This document shows, one piece after another, positions 42,857 through 50,849 of a stretch of 64,000 nucleotides of DNA; positions within the stretch are counted from its first letter, which is position 1; each line of letters begins with the position of its first letter. Origin of the DNA: Fervidibacter canadensis (GTDB lineage: Bacteria; Armatimonadota; Fervidibacteria; Fervidibacterales; Fervidibacteraceae); NCBI GenBank assembly GCA_041446545.1, contig JBGOEJ010000015.1:1-64000 (forward strand). Reading direction: 5' to 3'. Below the pieces are notes generated by a model, which was given only the letters and a program-made list of their open reading frames with translations, was not told the origin of the DNA and did no database searches. Position numbers and translations under genes: made by a program.

Positions 42857-42939
42857 GTCAACCCTTCCGTCGCTGTGTCGCTTTAGGCATGGCAAACTTT
42901 TGACCGTCCGATTTTTACAAGCCGAAGGAGGTCAGAGCA

Positions 42940-44019
42940 ATGGCGACCATCGTGGAGTTACCCATTTTGCCCGTCACCAGCGTCGGCAGTTTCCCTAAAC
43001 CCACTTACTTGCAGCAAGCCCGCCTTCAGTATCGGCGGGGCGAAATCAGTTACGCTCAGTTGCATGAGTTGGAGTTGCAAGCGACCCGTGAGGTCATCGC
43101 CATGCAAGAGGAAGTCGGCGCCGATTTGCTCGTTCACGGCGAGATGGAACGAGGCGACATGGTGGAGTTTTTCGCCGACTTGCTGGAGGGCTTCGGGCGC
43201 AAAGGGTTAGTCCGAAGTTACGGCAACCGCTACTACTTCAAGCCCGTCATCACGGGCGAGATAAAGCGCACCCGCCCGATGACCGTTGAAATGTGGCAAT
43301 TTGCCCAATCGCTGACGAAAAAACCTGTCAAGGGAATGCTCACAGGCGCCTACACGATTTACGACTGGAGTTTTGACGAGCACTACGACCCTTACGACAA
43401 AGACCGCAAAGGTCGCCGCGAGGCAGTGTTGGCGTTGGCGCATGCCATCAACGAGGAAGCCCACGACCTGCGCAAGGCAGGCGCAGTCTTCATCCAGATT
43501 GATGAACCTGCCGTCCCGACCCATCCCGAAGACATTGACATCGCCTATGAGGCGATGGAAGTCATGACGAAGGGTTTGGATGCCTTCATCATCACCCACA
43601 TGTGCTACGGCGACTTGCGTCCCATCTATCAACGCCTCGTTCAGTTTCCCGTCCATCAATTTGACTGGGAGTTCACCAACAACGCCGACAAACTTTACCC
43701 GCTCATGGAGCAGTTTGGCTACCCGCAAGACAAATTTATCGGCTTAGGTGTCGTGGATGTTCACAGCCGGCGCCTTGAGAGCGTGGACGAAGTGGAGCAA
43801 CGCATCCGTCAAGCCTTCCGTTACTTTCGTCCCGACCAAATTTTCCCTGACCCCGATTGCGGCTTGAAGACCCGCACTTGGGAGGAAGCGAGGGCGAAAA
43901 TGCAGGTCATCGTGGAAGCGGCAAAACGCCTTCGCAAGGAACTGGCAGGTCAGGGGGCGCCGACCAAATTGCGCTTCACTTTTGACGGCGGCGTCAAGGT
44001 GGAAGCGGTGCGGGATTGA
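42940..44019 (+). CDS. Cobalamin-independent methionine synthase family protein (MetE C-terminal domain)
   Basis: A 359-aa protein equal to the catalytic MetE barrel alone. It opens with TSVGSFPKP and has the zinc ligands H220 and C222 (THMCYGD), E244 (FDWEF) and C307 (FPDPDCGLKTR), so it can activate a thiol such as homocysteine. It lacks the N-terminal MetE barrel, like archaeal and core-MetE enzymes that take methyl groups from a corrinoid or other donor. AAGGAGG lies before the ATG. Confidence 0.88.
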   Translation: MATIVELPILPVTSVGSFPKPTYLQQARLQYRRGEISYAQLHELELQATREVIAMQEEVGADLLVHGEMERGDMVEFFADLLEGFGRKGLVRSYGNRYYFKPVITGEIKRTRPMTVEMWQFAQSLTKKPVKGMLTGAYTIYDWSFDEHYDPYDKDRKGRREAVLALAHAINEEAHDLRKAGAVFIQIDEPAVPTHPEDIDIAYEAMEVMTKGLDAFIITHMCYGDLRPIYQRLVQFPVHQFDWEFTNNADKLYPLMEQFGYPQDKFIGLGVVDVHSRRLESVDEVEQRIRQAFRYFRPDQIFPDPDCGLKTRTWEEARAKMQVIVEAAKRLRKELAGQGAPTKLRFTFDGGVKVEAVRD

Positions 44020-44040
44020 GCGACTTGATGGGTGGCGCTG

Positions 44041-44426
44041 ATGGTGGAAAATCTCTGGCAGAAGGCGCGGCAAGCCTTGCGGGTTGCCCGAACTGGCGTA
44101 TCAAAGGGGCTGCTACGAGGAAGCCGTCAGCCGAAGTTACTTTGCGGCGCTGAAAGGAGCACTGGCGTTGATGGCATCTTTGGGGGTTGCGACCGAAGGA
44201 GACGAGCCGCATCGGTTACTGGGCTCAAGCCCCTTTCGCCAACGAGTGCATCCATCGGCGCAAATTGATGCCTGCTGAAAGTGCCCGCATCCTCGCTGAC
44301 TTGCGATTCCTGAGAGGATGGGCAGAATACACGGCGGAGTTGATGACGGAGCGGATGGCACGGCAAGCGTTAAAGATGGCACGGGAATTTTTGAGTGCCG
44401 TTGAAAGGAGGCTCTCGCTGCTATGA
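44041..44426 (+). pseudogene. Broken HEPN-domain gene (two frameshifts)
   Basis: Three frames together spell one HEPN-like helical protein: MVENLWQKARQALRVA (frame from 44041), then ELAYQRGCYEEAVSRSYFAA to about 44220, then FANECIHRRKLMPAESARIL to the stop at 44426, with the late R-x-x-A-E-Y of HEPN proteins. Each junction is a net +1 shift, near 44083 and 44220-44240. No single start gives a complete domain, so it looks decayed, unless the sequence has errors. HEPN proteins are often RNases of toxin-antitoxin pairs. Confidence 0.6.
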
Positions 44427-44731
44427 GGCTTGGGAAACGCTATCGGCAACTGATTGAGCAGTGGGTCAGCGAAATCTTGCAGAAGTATCCGCAGGTCCAC
44501 TTTGAAGGTGTGGAGCCTTCACCCGAGGGAGGGGTCGCCATCAAACTACGAGGTCCCGAAGATGTGGTGATGCTGGCGATGCACGAGTATGCCGACAAGA
44601 CGATAGAGGCAGCGCGCAAATATCGGTGCGACATTCTGTTTGCCCCCATCTTTGAACCGCCCCTTGATCCTAACTGGCCTGACTGGGACATCTGGCGCTT
44701 GAAGGACGAGGAAGAAGTGAGCGTTCGTTAA
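44423..44731 (+). CDS. Small protein coupled to the HEPN remnant, 102 aa
   Basis: A 102-aa protein with N-terminal basic helix (LGKRYRQLIEQWVSEILQKY), a central strand pair (GVAIKLRGPEDVVMLAMHEY) and a Trp/Pro-rich tail (DPNWPDWDIWRLKDEEE). AAAGGAGG lies upstream and its ATG overlaps the HEPN stop, so the two were once coupled. The GSxxRG signature of MNT nucleotidyltransferase antitoxins is absent, so a standard HEPN-MNT pair is not supported. Function unknown. Confidence 0.5.
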   Translation: MRLGKRYRQLIEQWVSEILQKYPQVHFEGVEPSPEGGVAIKLRGPEDVVMLAMHEYADKTIEAARKYRCDILFAPIFEPPLDPNWPDWDIWRLKDEEEVSVR

Positions 44732-44757
44732 AAGGACACGATGGGAGGTGACCACCG

Positions 44758-45321
44758 ATGGCGGAGACGCGCTTGAAGGCGACCAAGGAGGACTTCAAAA
44801 AGTTGCCCGAAGGTCCACCTTACTACGAGTTTGAGCGGGGAGAGGTGATAGAATTGCCGAGACCCCATCCGTGGCATAACTTTGTCGTTTACTTGCTGGC
44901 TTCGTTTCTCTGGTCGTTTGTCCGTCCGAGAAATTTAGGGTTGGTTTTCATGGACAGCGAAGTGGAGTTGCCGACGGGTGTCATTTACGCCCCCGACATC
45001 CTCTTCATCGCTATCCAAAACGCCGCCATTTACAACCCGCAGACAGGAGAAATTATCGGCGTGCCTGATTTGGTGGTGGAAGTCCTTTCGCCTGCCCATC
45101 AAGAGCGAGATCGCATCCGCAAGTTCGCCGAATACGAGGCGGCAAAAGTCCCTTGGCTTTGGCTCGTTGATCCCTTCGCCTTGACCATTGAGGAGTATCA
45201 ACACACGGGCGAGCATTACCTTCGGGTCGCCGGCGTCGGGAAAGGCGAAACATTCCGCCCCAAGTTGTTTCCTGAACTGGAAATCAACTTACTGACGCTT
45301 GTCGGTGAGCCGCCCAAGTGA
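44758..45321 (+). CDS. Uma2 family (DUF820) restriction-endonuclease-like protein
   Basis: A 187-aa PD-(D/E)XK-fold protein. It has the nuclease core APDILFI, PDLVVEVLSPAHQERDRIRK (the D...E-x-L region) and FAEYEAAKVPWLWLVDP. Uma2 proteins are numerous in cyanobacteria and related lineages; their target is unknown. GGAGGTG lies ten bases before the ATG. It follows the HEPN remnant and small protein and converges with the fluoride operon (11-bp gap). Confidence 0.85.
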   Translation: MAETRLKATKEDFKKLPEGPPYYEFERGEVIELPRPHPWHNFVVYLLASFLWSFVRPRNLGLVFMDSEVELPTGVIYAPDILFIAIQNAAIYNPQTGEIIGVPDLVVEVLSPAHQERDRIRKFAEYEAAKVPWLWLVDPFALTIEEYQHTGEHYLRVAGVGKGETFRPKLFPELEINLLTLVGEPPK

Positions 45322-45332
45322 CCGATGGGCGC

Positions 45333-45752
45333 TCAGCGCTTCGCTTCTGTTCGGAGTTGGGCGAGCAATCCCGTTAAGGTGTGCAATTGTTCCGTCAGCT
45401 GTTTTGCCGTCTCTTCGTCCAAATCCCCGAACGCCTTCAAGCGGTGGGGCTCGCATTCTTCCAAGTTGGTGGCGAAATGGAGCAAAGTTGCTGTCATTTG
45501 CCAGCGCAAATCTGCCTCCTCTATGGGCAATCCGAACGCCTCCCGCATCGCCCTGAGATGCTCCGTCGTCGTGGTGATCAGTTCCAACAGCCGTCGGCGT
45601 CGTTCGGGCGAGAAAGGGTTGGGCACGCGACGGAAGACGGTGATTGTCTCGTCCCTTTGCAACAATGCGTTGAATCGCAGCAGGTGCTCTTCCAACTCTG
45701 CTAACGCCGCTGTTAGGAAGCGTTTCTGGTCGGTGTTCAACGGCACCGTCAT
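45333..45752 (-). CDS. Hypothetical helical protein, last gene of the riboswitch operon
   Basis: A 139-aa mostly helical protein (LTAALAELEEHLLRFNALLQ, then RRRLLELITTTTEHLRAMRE and LTEQLHTLTGLLAQLRTEAK), likely a helical bundle. I do not recognise it. Its ATG overlaps the stop of the zinc-ribbon/HEAT gene by four bases, and all genes upstream to the riboswitch are contiguous, so it probably shares that transcript unless internal termination occurs. Confidence 0.55.
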   Translation of the reverse strand: MTVPLNTDQKRFLTAALAELEEHLLRFNALLQRDETITVFRRVPNPFSPERRRRLLELITTTTEHLRAMREAFGLPIEEADLRWQMTATLLHFATNLEECEPHRLKAFGDLDEETAKQLTEQLHTLTGLLAQLRTEAKR

Positions 45753-46159
45753 TCACCGCCCTTTGTTTTCGTCGCTTCCTTTGCTTTAAGGCGTTGAAGG
45801 GCTTCTGTCGCCTTTATCCGCACCGTCAGCCAAGAGGTTTGCTGAAGGTGATGCAAGGCGGCGATGGCATCGGGAGAGGAGAAATTTCCCAATGCTTCCG
45901 CCACTGCTTCCAGAAGCGCCATGTCGTGACTGGTTTGCGTCTTTTCGCACAGCGCTTTTAACCCCCGTTCGTCGCCCAGTTTGCCCAAAAGGAGAGCCGC
46001 TAATGCCCGCGTGTTGGGTTCGGGATGGTCAAGGGCGTGAATAAGCCGCTCCACATAGTCGTTGCCGACAGGCTCATCCAAATCGGCACCGCATCTTTGG
46101 CAACAAGTCGCTGTCTCCGAGTTCATGGCAAAGCAACGGGGGCAAAACTTCGTCAGCAT
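45749..46159 (-). CDS. Zinc-ribbon plus HEAT-repeat protein
   Basis: A 136-aa protein. The N-terminus is a zinc ribbon (FCPRC and CCQRCGADL, two CxxC knuckles), followed by HEAT-like helices (LIHALDHPEPNTRALAALLL, then LLEAVAEALGNFSSPDAIAA and VRIKATEALQRL). It should be a small scaffold or adaptor. It lies one base after the universal stress protein gene and overlaps the next gene. Role within the operon unknown. Confidence 0.65.
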   Translation of the reverse strand: MLTKFCPRCFAMNSETATCCQRCGADLDEPVGNDYVERLIHALDHPEPNTRALAALLLGKLGDERGLKALCEKTQTSHDMALLEAVAEALGNFSSPDAIAALHHLQQTSWLTVRIKATEALQRLKAKEATKTKGGE

Positions 46160-46160
46160 C

Positions 46161-46595
46161 TCACTTCACCACCAGCACACTGCAAGGAGCAAGGCGGGTC
46201 AGGGTTTGGGAAGTGCTGCCCCAAACCCGCTCAAAGATGCGACTGTGCCCCATGAACCCGATGACCAGCAGGTCAAAACCGCCCTCTTGACAGAAGCGGA
46301 TGATAGTCTCTACCTCATGCCCCGCTCGGACATGGGTGTGTAACGAAACGCCTTGTTCCCATGCCATCGCCCGCGCTTCGGTGGTCAGTTGTTCAAAGTA
46401 TTCGTCCCTTTTGCGCTTGACTTCTTCAAACTCGCCGACGGTCGCCACATACTTGGGCAAGTCCTCTTCCACAGAGATGCTGTGCAATTCCGCTCCTGTC
46501 GCTGCCGCCAGTTGGATAGCGATTTGAAGCGCCTTGCTTGCGTGCTCCGAGCCGTCGTAAGCCACCAAGATTTTTCGGAACGGCGGCGTGGTCAT
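46161..46595 (-). CDS. Universal stress protein (UspA family)
   Basis: A 144-aa Usp domain. ILVAYDGSEHASKALQIAIQ opens the fold, and the ATP-binding tail is VIGFMGHSRIFERVWGSTSQ, ending PCSVLVVK; the usual G-x2-G-x9-G-S/T pattern is recognisable. UspA proteins are among genes known to occur under fluoride riboswitches. The ATG overlaps the antiporter stop (ATGA), so its synthesis is coupled to the transporter. Confidence 0.92.
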   Translation of the reverse strand: MTTPPFRKILVAYDGSEHASKALQIAIQLAAATGAELHSISVEEDLPKYVATVGEFEEVKRKRDEYFEQLTTEARAMAWEQGVSLHTHVRAGHEVETIIRFCQEGGFDLLVIGFMGHSRIFERVWGSTSQTLTRLAPCSVLVVK

Positions 46596-47776
46596 GGCGC
46601 ATCACTCCCTTCCTGTCGTTGGATGGCAAGGGCTTCGTCTTCCGACAAAACTTCCATGCCTGAAACTTTCGGTCGGAAGAAACTTTGAGCGATCAAGGTC
46701 GGGACAATGGCGCTGGCGATGACAACGGTCACCAAGACGGAATACTGCCCTGCCGTGATGTAACCCCGAGTCAAGCCGAAGAGGGCAGAAATCGTCCCGA
46801 AAGTTAAGCCCGTGGACATCAATAGCGTCGTGTAAGCCGCCGTGGGATTGTCCAAGCGGAAAATTTTTGCCAGTGGGTAAACGCCGACGAGTTTTGCTAC
46901 CATCTTGACGGAAAGGAAGAGGGCGATGATGCCCAATTGACGAAGGACGACACCCGCCTGCACCAATGCCCCTGCCTTCAGGAAGTAAAAGGGCGTCAGC
47001 AAGGCGAAGGTGGTGACGCGAAGGTGATGCATCGTCTCGCGGTGGCGGGCTAACGCTCCTGCCGTGACCAAACCCAAAAGGTAAGCGGGCAACACTGCCT
47101 CGCTGTTGGCTTTGGCTGCCAACCCACCCAATCCGAACAATAGCAGTAACAGCAACTTGATCTCAGGCTCACTGATTTGCCCCTCAAATCGGTGTAGGAA
47201 GGATTCCACGAAGCGCGGGGCAGCGAGCAGGACAAGGGTGCTCACGAGGAGGAAAGCCACTAACCAACCATTGTCGTTGGCAAACAATGCCCCCAACGCC
47301 AACACCGTCCCCAAATCGGTGACGAAGCAGGCTGCCAAGATTAACTTGCCGATGTCTGTCGCATTCAATCCTGTCTCCACCATGACAGCGTAAACGACGG
47401 CGACGGAAGTCGTGGAGAGGGCGATGCCGGCGATTTTGCTGGCATTTGCCGACCAACCCAAAAGGAAACGGGCAAACACCATCGCCCCCAGAAACGGAGC
47501 GAGGAAACTGACGAAGCCGATGACGAGGGCGGGTCTCCAATGCTTGCGCAAGGCGTCGGGTTCAATCTCCGCCCCTGCGAGGAAAGTGAGCAAGACGCTC
47601 CCTAAGCCCGCCAAGAAATTGACCCAATCGGTTGGATGCAAATGCAGCAGGTTACCCGCCAGCGCGCCGACGACGATTTCCACAAGGGCAACGGAAATCG
47701 CCGTGCGGATGGAAAGCCAACTGGCGATCAGTGCCAACCCCACCCACAATGCTGCCGTTAGCCAAGTTTGCGCCAT
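46592..47776 (-). CDS. CPA2-type cation:proton antiporter
   Basis: A 394-aa membrane antiporter with about eleven segments. It has the family signature FLAGAEIEPDALRKHWRPAL and VTDLGTVLALGALF, where CPA antiporters carry the ion-binding acidic residue, and no C-terminal RCK/TrkA domain. It would exchange a monovalent cation for protons. Na+/H+ antiporters of this type are known fluoride-riboswitch targets, presumably to handle acid carried in as HF. It overlaps the upstream DUF6062 gene by 19 bp. Confidence 0.88.
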   Translation of the reverse strand: MAQTWLTAALWVGLALIASWLSIRTAISVALVEIVVGALAGNLLHLHPTDWVNFLAGLGSVLLTFLAGAEIEPDALRKHWRPALVIGFVSFLAPFLGAMVFARFLLGWSANASKIAGIALSTTSVAVVYAVMVETGLNATDIGKLILAACFVTDLGTVLALGALFANDNGWLVAFLLVSTLVLLAAPRFVESFLHRFEGQISEPEIKLLLLLLFGLGGLAAKANSEAVLPAYLLGLVTAGALARHRETMHHLRVTTFALLTPFYFLKAGALVQAGVVLRQLGIIALFLSVKMVAKLVGVYPLAKIFRLDNPTAAYTTLLMSTGLTFGTISALFGLTRGYITAGQYSVLVTVVIASAIVPTLIAQSFFRPKVSGMEVLSEDEALAIQRQEGSDAP

Positions 47777-48504
47777 CGTCGCAACCCCCTTTTGAGCAAG
47801 TTGTCAGGGTCGCTTTGGCGAGGAATACCTGACTTGCCGACGAAGGCTTCTATCGCCCGCCACCACGATTGCCTTTCTTCGTCGCTCATCGGTTCATCGC
47901 GGAAGTGGTAATCGTGCTTGCGGCAAAACTCGGTCAGGAGACGCTCCAATGCTTCCCATCGTCGGCAGGCATCCCGAAGGAGGTAAGCCACCACCTTGGC
48001 ATCATCAGCAAGTTGCAAGGCTTGTCGCAGATGAGGCAAACAAAGCCCATCTGTCGCTTCGTAGAGTTGCTGGGCTTCATCACGGCTTTGTGGGTCGGTT
48101 AAGGCAAAAAGCAAAGCGGAAAGGCAATCTCGCTCCCAAGTGTCGGCATGCTCGCAAACGGGACAGCGTTTTTGCGGTTGCAGGAACTGGGCGACCTTTT
48201 GAGGCGAAGTTTCGTTAGCGGATCGCTGAAGTCGCTGGCGCCATTCGCTGACCAAGTGCTCGTAAACCGTCGCCACGCCCAACGCTTCATCCAACATCGG
48301 CGCAAGGCGAACCAACCAATGGGCATGAAGGTTGCAAAAGCCTTGCGAGGCGATGAGGCGTAAGCGGAGGTGAGGGTCAAGGACATTTTCGGTCAGGAAG
48401 AAGCGAAGGTAACGGTCGGTGCGTTGGGCGATGAGGGCGCAAACGGGACAGCCACCCGCTTGCGTTGCTGCTTTCATGTCCAGCCGAAAGAAAGCGTCCA
48501 TCAT
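47758..48504 (-). CDS. DUF6062 family Cys-rich protein (copy A)
   Basis: A 248-aa helical protein with three Cys/His knots: GGCPVCALI, then GFCNLHAHWL; RCPVCEHAD; GLCLPHLRQAL. The paired CxxC and CxxH sites recall zinc or metal binding, or a redox role. It matches the DUF6062 layout, whose function is unknown. GGAGGGAACG precedes ATG 48504. It is flanked by the MFS and antiporter genes with overlaps, so a transporter-linked sensing or handling role is possible. Confidence 0.72.
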   Translation of the reverse strand: MMDAFFRLDMKAATQAGGCPVCALIAQRTDRYLRFFLTENVLDPHLRLRLIASQGFCNLHAHWLVRLAPMLDEALGVATVYEHLVSEWRQRLQRSANETSPQKVAQFLQPQKRCPVCEHADTWERDCLSALLFALTDPQSRDEAQQLYEATDGLCLPHLRQALQLADDAKVVAYLLRDACRRWEALERLLTEFCRKHDYHFRDEPMSDEERQSWWRAIEAFVGKSGIPRQSDPDNLLKRGLRRWRKLG

Positions 48505-49685
48505 CGTTCCCTCCTTCTGAGGGCGCTCAGCAACAATAGCAAAGCGAAAAGTTGGGTGACGGCGACGAAAGCCAAGAGCCATCCGAAGCGATGGCGGTCG
48601 TAGAGGAAGCCCATCAAGGTTCCGCCCATTAGCCAAGCCAAACCGTAGGCGGCATTGAAAATGCCATAGGCAGTGGCGCGTCGGTCGGAGGGTGTCATGG
48701 CAGCGATCGCTGCCCGCATGATGGACTCTTGCGCTCCCATGACGATGCCCCAAAGCACCATCCCCAACCATGCCCCTTCAGGGCAAGAGGTAAACAGCAA
48801 AGGAGCCGCAAGGAGTGTCAGGACAGGCACAACGATTAAAGTCGTCAACCCGAAGCGGTCAAACCATCGCCCCATTCCCAACGCTGCCACCGCGTCAATA
48901 GCCATCGCTAACCCGAAGGCGGCAGGGATAAGGTGTTCTGACAAACTCCGAGTGGCTTTGAAGTGATAGGCGAGCAACTGGAAGGGAGGGAAGCCCGCTA
49001 CAGCAAAGGCGGCGAAAGCCAAGTAACGCCAGAAGGCAGAAGGCAACGCAGCGGATGGTGCTTTTGAAGCGCCCCCAATTTCCAAGTGTTGCGGTGTAGG
49101 ATAACTTCCCCAAGCGATGGTCAACGCTGTTAGGGTCAACACCGCAGGCGCTAACAGGGTGACGAAAGCGGTTCGGTAATCATCCCAGAGGTGCAAGGCA
49201 AATGCCATCAGCAACGGTCCAAGGATAGCGCCGAGTTGGTCAAGGGTTTCGTGGATGCCAAAGGCAAGCCCTTGTCCCGTTTGGGAAGCGGCGTGGGAGA
49301 GCATCGCATCGCGGGCGGGTGTCCGAAGGGCTTTACCCAACCGCTCGGTGAACACCAACCCCGCTGCCGTTTCCCAACGCCCCGCTAACGCTAATGTGGG
49401 CACGGAGAGCACATTGAGGACATAGCCGAGGAAAGTCAGACCCCAATAGTGCCCCGTTCGGTCAGCGACGATCCCAGCGACAAGGCGGAAAGCGTAACCG
49501 AAAAACTCGCCCATCCCCGCCACGATGCTGGTGACGGCAGCACCAGCCCCCAACATTGCCAAGAATTGCCCCGTCAAACTGCGGGCGCCTTCGTAAGTCA
49601 TGTCGGCAAACAGGCTGACGATGCCCATCAAAGCGACAAATCGCCACGCCGACCGCACGGCTTCAACTTTCATCCTTTCAGCCAT
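48501..49685 (-). CDS. MFS transporter
   Basis: A 394-aa major facilitator with about twelve membrane segments. ADMTYEGARSLTGQFLAMLG opens it, ERLGKALRTPARDAMLSHA is the loop 4-5 region, and MGAQESIMRAAIAAMTPSDR with AYGIFNAAYGLAWLMGGTLM follows. The substrate is unknown; its place under a fluoride riboswitch suggests export of fluoride or a related toxic solute, which is inference. ATG 49685 with GAGGTG upstream. Overlaps both neighbours (7 and 4 bp). Confidence 0.85.
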   Translation of the reverse strand: MAERMKVEAVRSAWRFVALMGIVSLFADMTYEGARSLTGQFLAMLGAGAAVTSIVAGMGEFFGYAFRLVAGIVADRTGHYWGLTFLGYVLNVLSVPTLALAGRWETAAGLVFTERLGKALRTPARDAMLSHAASQTGQGLAFGIHETLDQLGAILGPLLMAFALHLWDDYRTAFVTLLAPAVLTLTALTIAWGSYPTPQHLEIGGASKAPSAALPSAFWRYLAFAAFAVAGFPPFQLLAYHFKATRSLSEHLIPAAFGLAMAIDAVAALGMGRWFDRFGLTTLIVVPVLTLLAAPLLFTSCPEGAWLGMVLWGIVMGAQESIMRAAIAAMTPSDRRATAYGIFNAAYGLAWLMGGTLMGFLYDRHRFGWLLAFVAVTQLFALLLLLSALRRRER

Positions 49686-50352
49686 CGCAAGACACCTCAC
49701 TCCCTGTCGGTGCCAATGCTTGCCACCGACCTGCCAGTTTCTCCACCACCGCTGCCCATGCTGTCTCTTCAGCGGGAGTGATAGCGTGGCGGAGCAAAGT
49801 TTCTCGCTTTTGTCGGTAACTTTGGAGGTCATTGGAGAGACGACGCAATTGGTCTTGTTGCCTTTGCAAGAGCCACGAGCGCAATTCCCCCGTCGCTTTC
49901 GTCCAGAGGCGACGCAAGTGGGGCAAGCAGACACCACGACTTTCGGCGTAAATCTGGCGCCCTTCCTCGGTGCCCAGCCAGTCCAAGAGTTCCTTAAGCG
50001 CCATCTCTTCCGCTGCGACCTGCTCCTTACAGACAGGGCAACGCGGCTTTAAGGGTGATGGCTTAGCATTCGGCACCCTGCCAAGGGCTGACCAGAGCGC
50101 CACAAAGTTGGCGGCAATTGGGAGCAAAGGTGCATACAAGGCAGCGATACCCATCGGCGACGCCCATCGCAGCAGCAAATCAGCATGGGCAGGACAATAA
50201 CCTTGTGCGACGACGAGGCAATTGCCCTCGTCGTTGATCCACCGTTGCAGCGAAGTGGCGATGAAATCATTGAGGCGATTTTCCACGACCCAGCAAAGAG
50301 GGCACCCCCAGTGATAGCGGAAGGCATCAGCGATGGTTATCCGTCGGGGCAT
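49678..50352 (-). CDS. DUF6062-like Cys-rich protein (copy B)
   Basis: A 224-aa protein sharing the pattern of the gene at 47758: WGCPLCWVVENRL, QGYCPAHADLLLRW, RCPVCKEQ and RGVCLPHLRRLW. The same four Cys/His sites recur at similar spacing, so the two are paralogues that diverged considerably. It overlaps the 82-aa gene by 16 bp. Having two copies flank the MFS gene suggests a shared complex or duplicated function; this is inference. Confidence 0.7.
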   Translation of the reverse strand: MPRRITIADAFRYHWGCPLCWVVENRLNDFIATSLQRWINDEGNCLVVAQGYCPAHADLLLRWASPMGIAALYAPLLPIAANFVALWSALGRVPNAKPSPLKPRCPVCKEQVAAEEMALKELLDWLGTEEGRQIYAESRGVCLPHLRRLWTKATGELRSWLLQRQQDQLRRLSNDLQSYRQKRETLLRHAITPAEETAWAAVVEKLAGRWQALAPTGSEVSCDG

Positions 50353-50585
50353 GACGGTTCACCTTCTTCCAGCAAACGCTGCAAGACGGGACGCCATTCG
50401 GGTTTGCGCCAGAGGGCAAGGTCTATCACGGCAAAGGAGCGTCCTTCAGCGGCGTAGCGGGCGGCGCGGAGGACTTGCTGCAAGCGGTCTGCTGACAGGG
50501 CTTGACAAAGTTCGGCAATCGTCTGTCGCAACGCTTCTTCGGTGCGTTCGGGCTCTGAGCGATAAAGCCAACGGCGTCGGCGCAT
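50337..50585 (-). CDS. First gene of the fluoride-riboswitch operon, 82 aa
   Basis: An 82-aa basic, helical protein (TEEALRQTIAELCQALSADR, then LQQVLRAARYAAEGRSFAV) that I do not recognise. It starts at ATG 50585 behind AAGGGGTGAG, 34 bases after the U-tract of the leader terminator. The frame continues upstream through the leader, but the ribosome site supports this start. As the first gene it would respond most directly to the riboswitch. Confidence 0.6.
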   Translation of the reverse strand: MRRRRWLYRSEPERTEEALRQTIAELCQALSADRLQQVLRAARYAAEGRSFAVIDLALWRKPEWRPVLQRLLEEGEPSCPDG

Positions 50586-50618
50586 GGCACTCACCCCTTG
50601 AGGCGGGTGGGAGCCAAC

Positions 50619-50663
50619 AAAAAATGGCTCCTGCACCCGCTTCTTTTCGGATGCAGGAGCCAT
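50619..50663 (-). terminator. Riboswitch-controlled intrinsic terminator
   Basis: On the minus strand a 16-bp stem (ATGGCTCCTGCATCCG with CGGGTGCAGGAGCCAT, one U-G pair) and an 8-base loop are followed by TTTTT. Its 5' arm includes the GGCTCC that the aptamer uses for its pseudoknot, so the two folds exclude each other. Confidence 0.88.
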
Positions 50664-50733
50664 CAGCGCCACGACTTTTGTGGCGCGGTTTGGAGCGGCT
50701 TTCTAAACCGCTCACGGGCAGGCTCCATTGCCC
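50619..50733 (-). ncRNA. Fluoride riboswitch (crcB motif) leader
   Basis: On the minus strand the leader begins GGGCAATGGAGCCTGCCC (50733-50716). It is the same 18-base hairpin layout as the Thermotoga petrophila fluoride aptamer, which I recall as GGGCGATGAGGCCCGCCC. An added hairpin (GAGCGG/CCGCTC), then the closing hairpin GCGCCAC/GTGGCGC, runs straight into CTGATGGCTCC, the other conserved element. GGAGCC (50726-50721) can pair with GGCTCC (50661-50656) as the pseudoknot. The same GGCTCC is needed by the terminator, so fluoride binding would favour read-through into the operon. Confidence 0.9.
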
Positions 50734-50745
50734 AAGTCGCCTGTA

Positions 50746-50751
50746 AGTATA
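50746..50751 (-). promoter_or_regulatory. -10 element upstream of the riboswitch
   Basis: TATACT on the minus strand, 12 bases before the first aptamer base. The -35 region is weak (no TTGACA-like hexamer at 16-18 bases). Confidence 0.45.
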
Positions 50752-50849
50752 GCGCAAACAACTGACGGTTAGTTCCCCTCCATCCCTGTTGCTGTCCCTG
50801 TCTTGCGCCGCAAACTTTGGTCTGTCGGTGCGAAGGAAGGTGAGGGCAA

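Noticed and set aside
44041..44731. Intact HEPN-MNT toxin-antitoxin pair
   Set aside because: The HEPN frame is broken twice and the partner lacks the GSxxRG nucleotidyltransferase motif.
50619..50733. T-box or other riboswitch class for the leader
   Set aside because: No tRNA-binding TGG-type bulge or specifier layout; the two fluoride-aptamer elements and their spacing fit far better.
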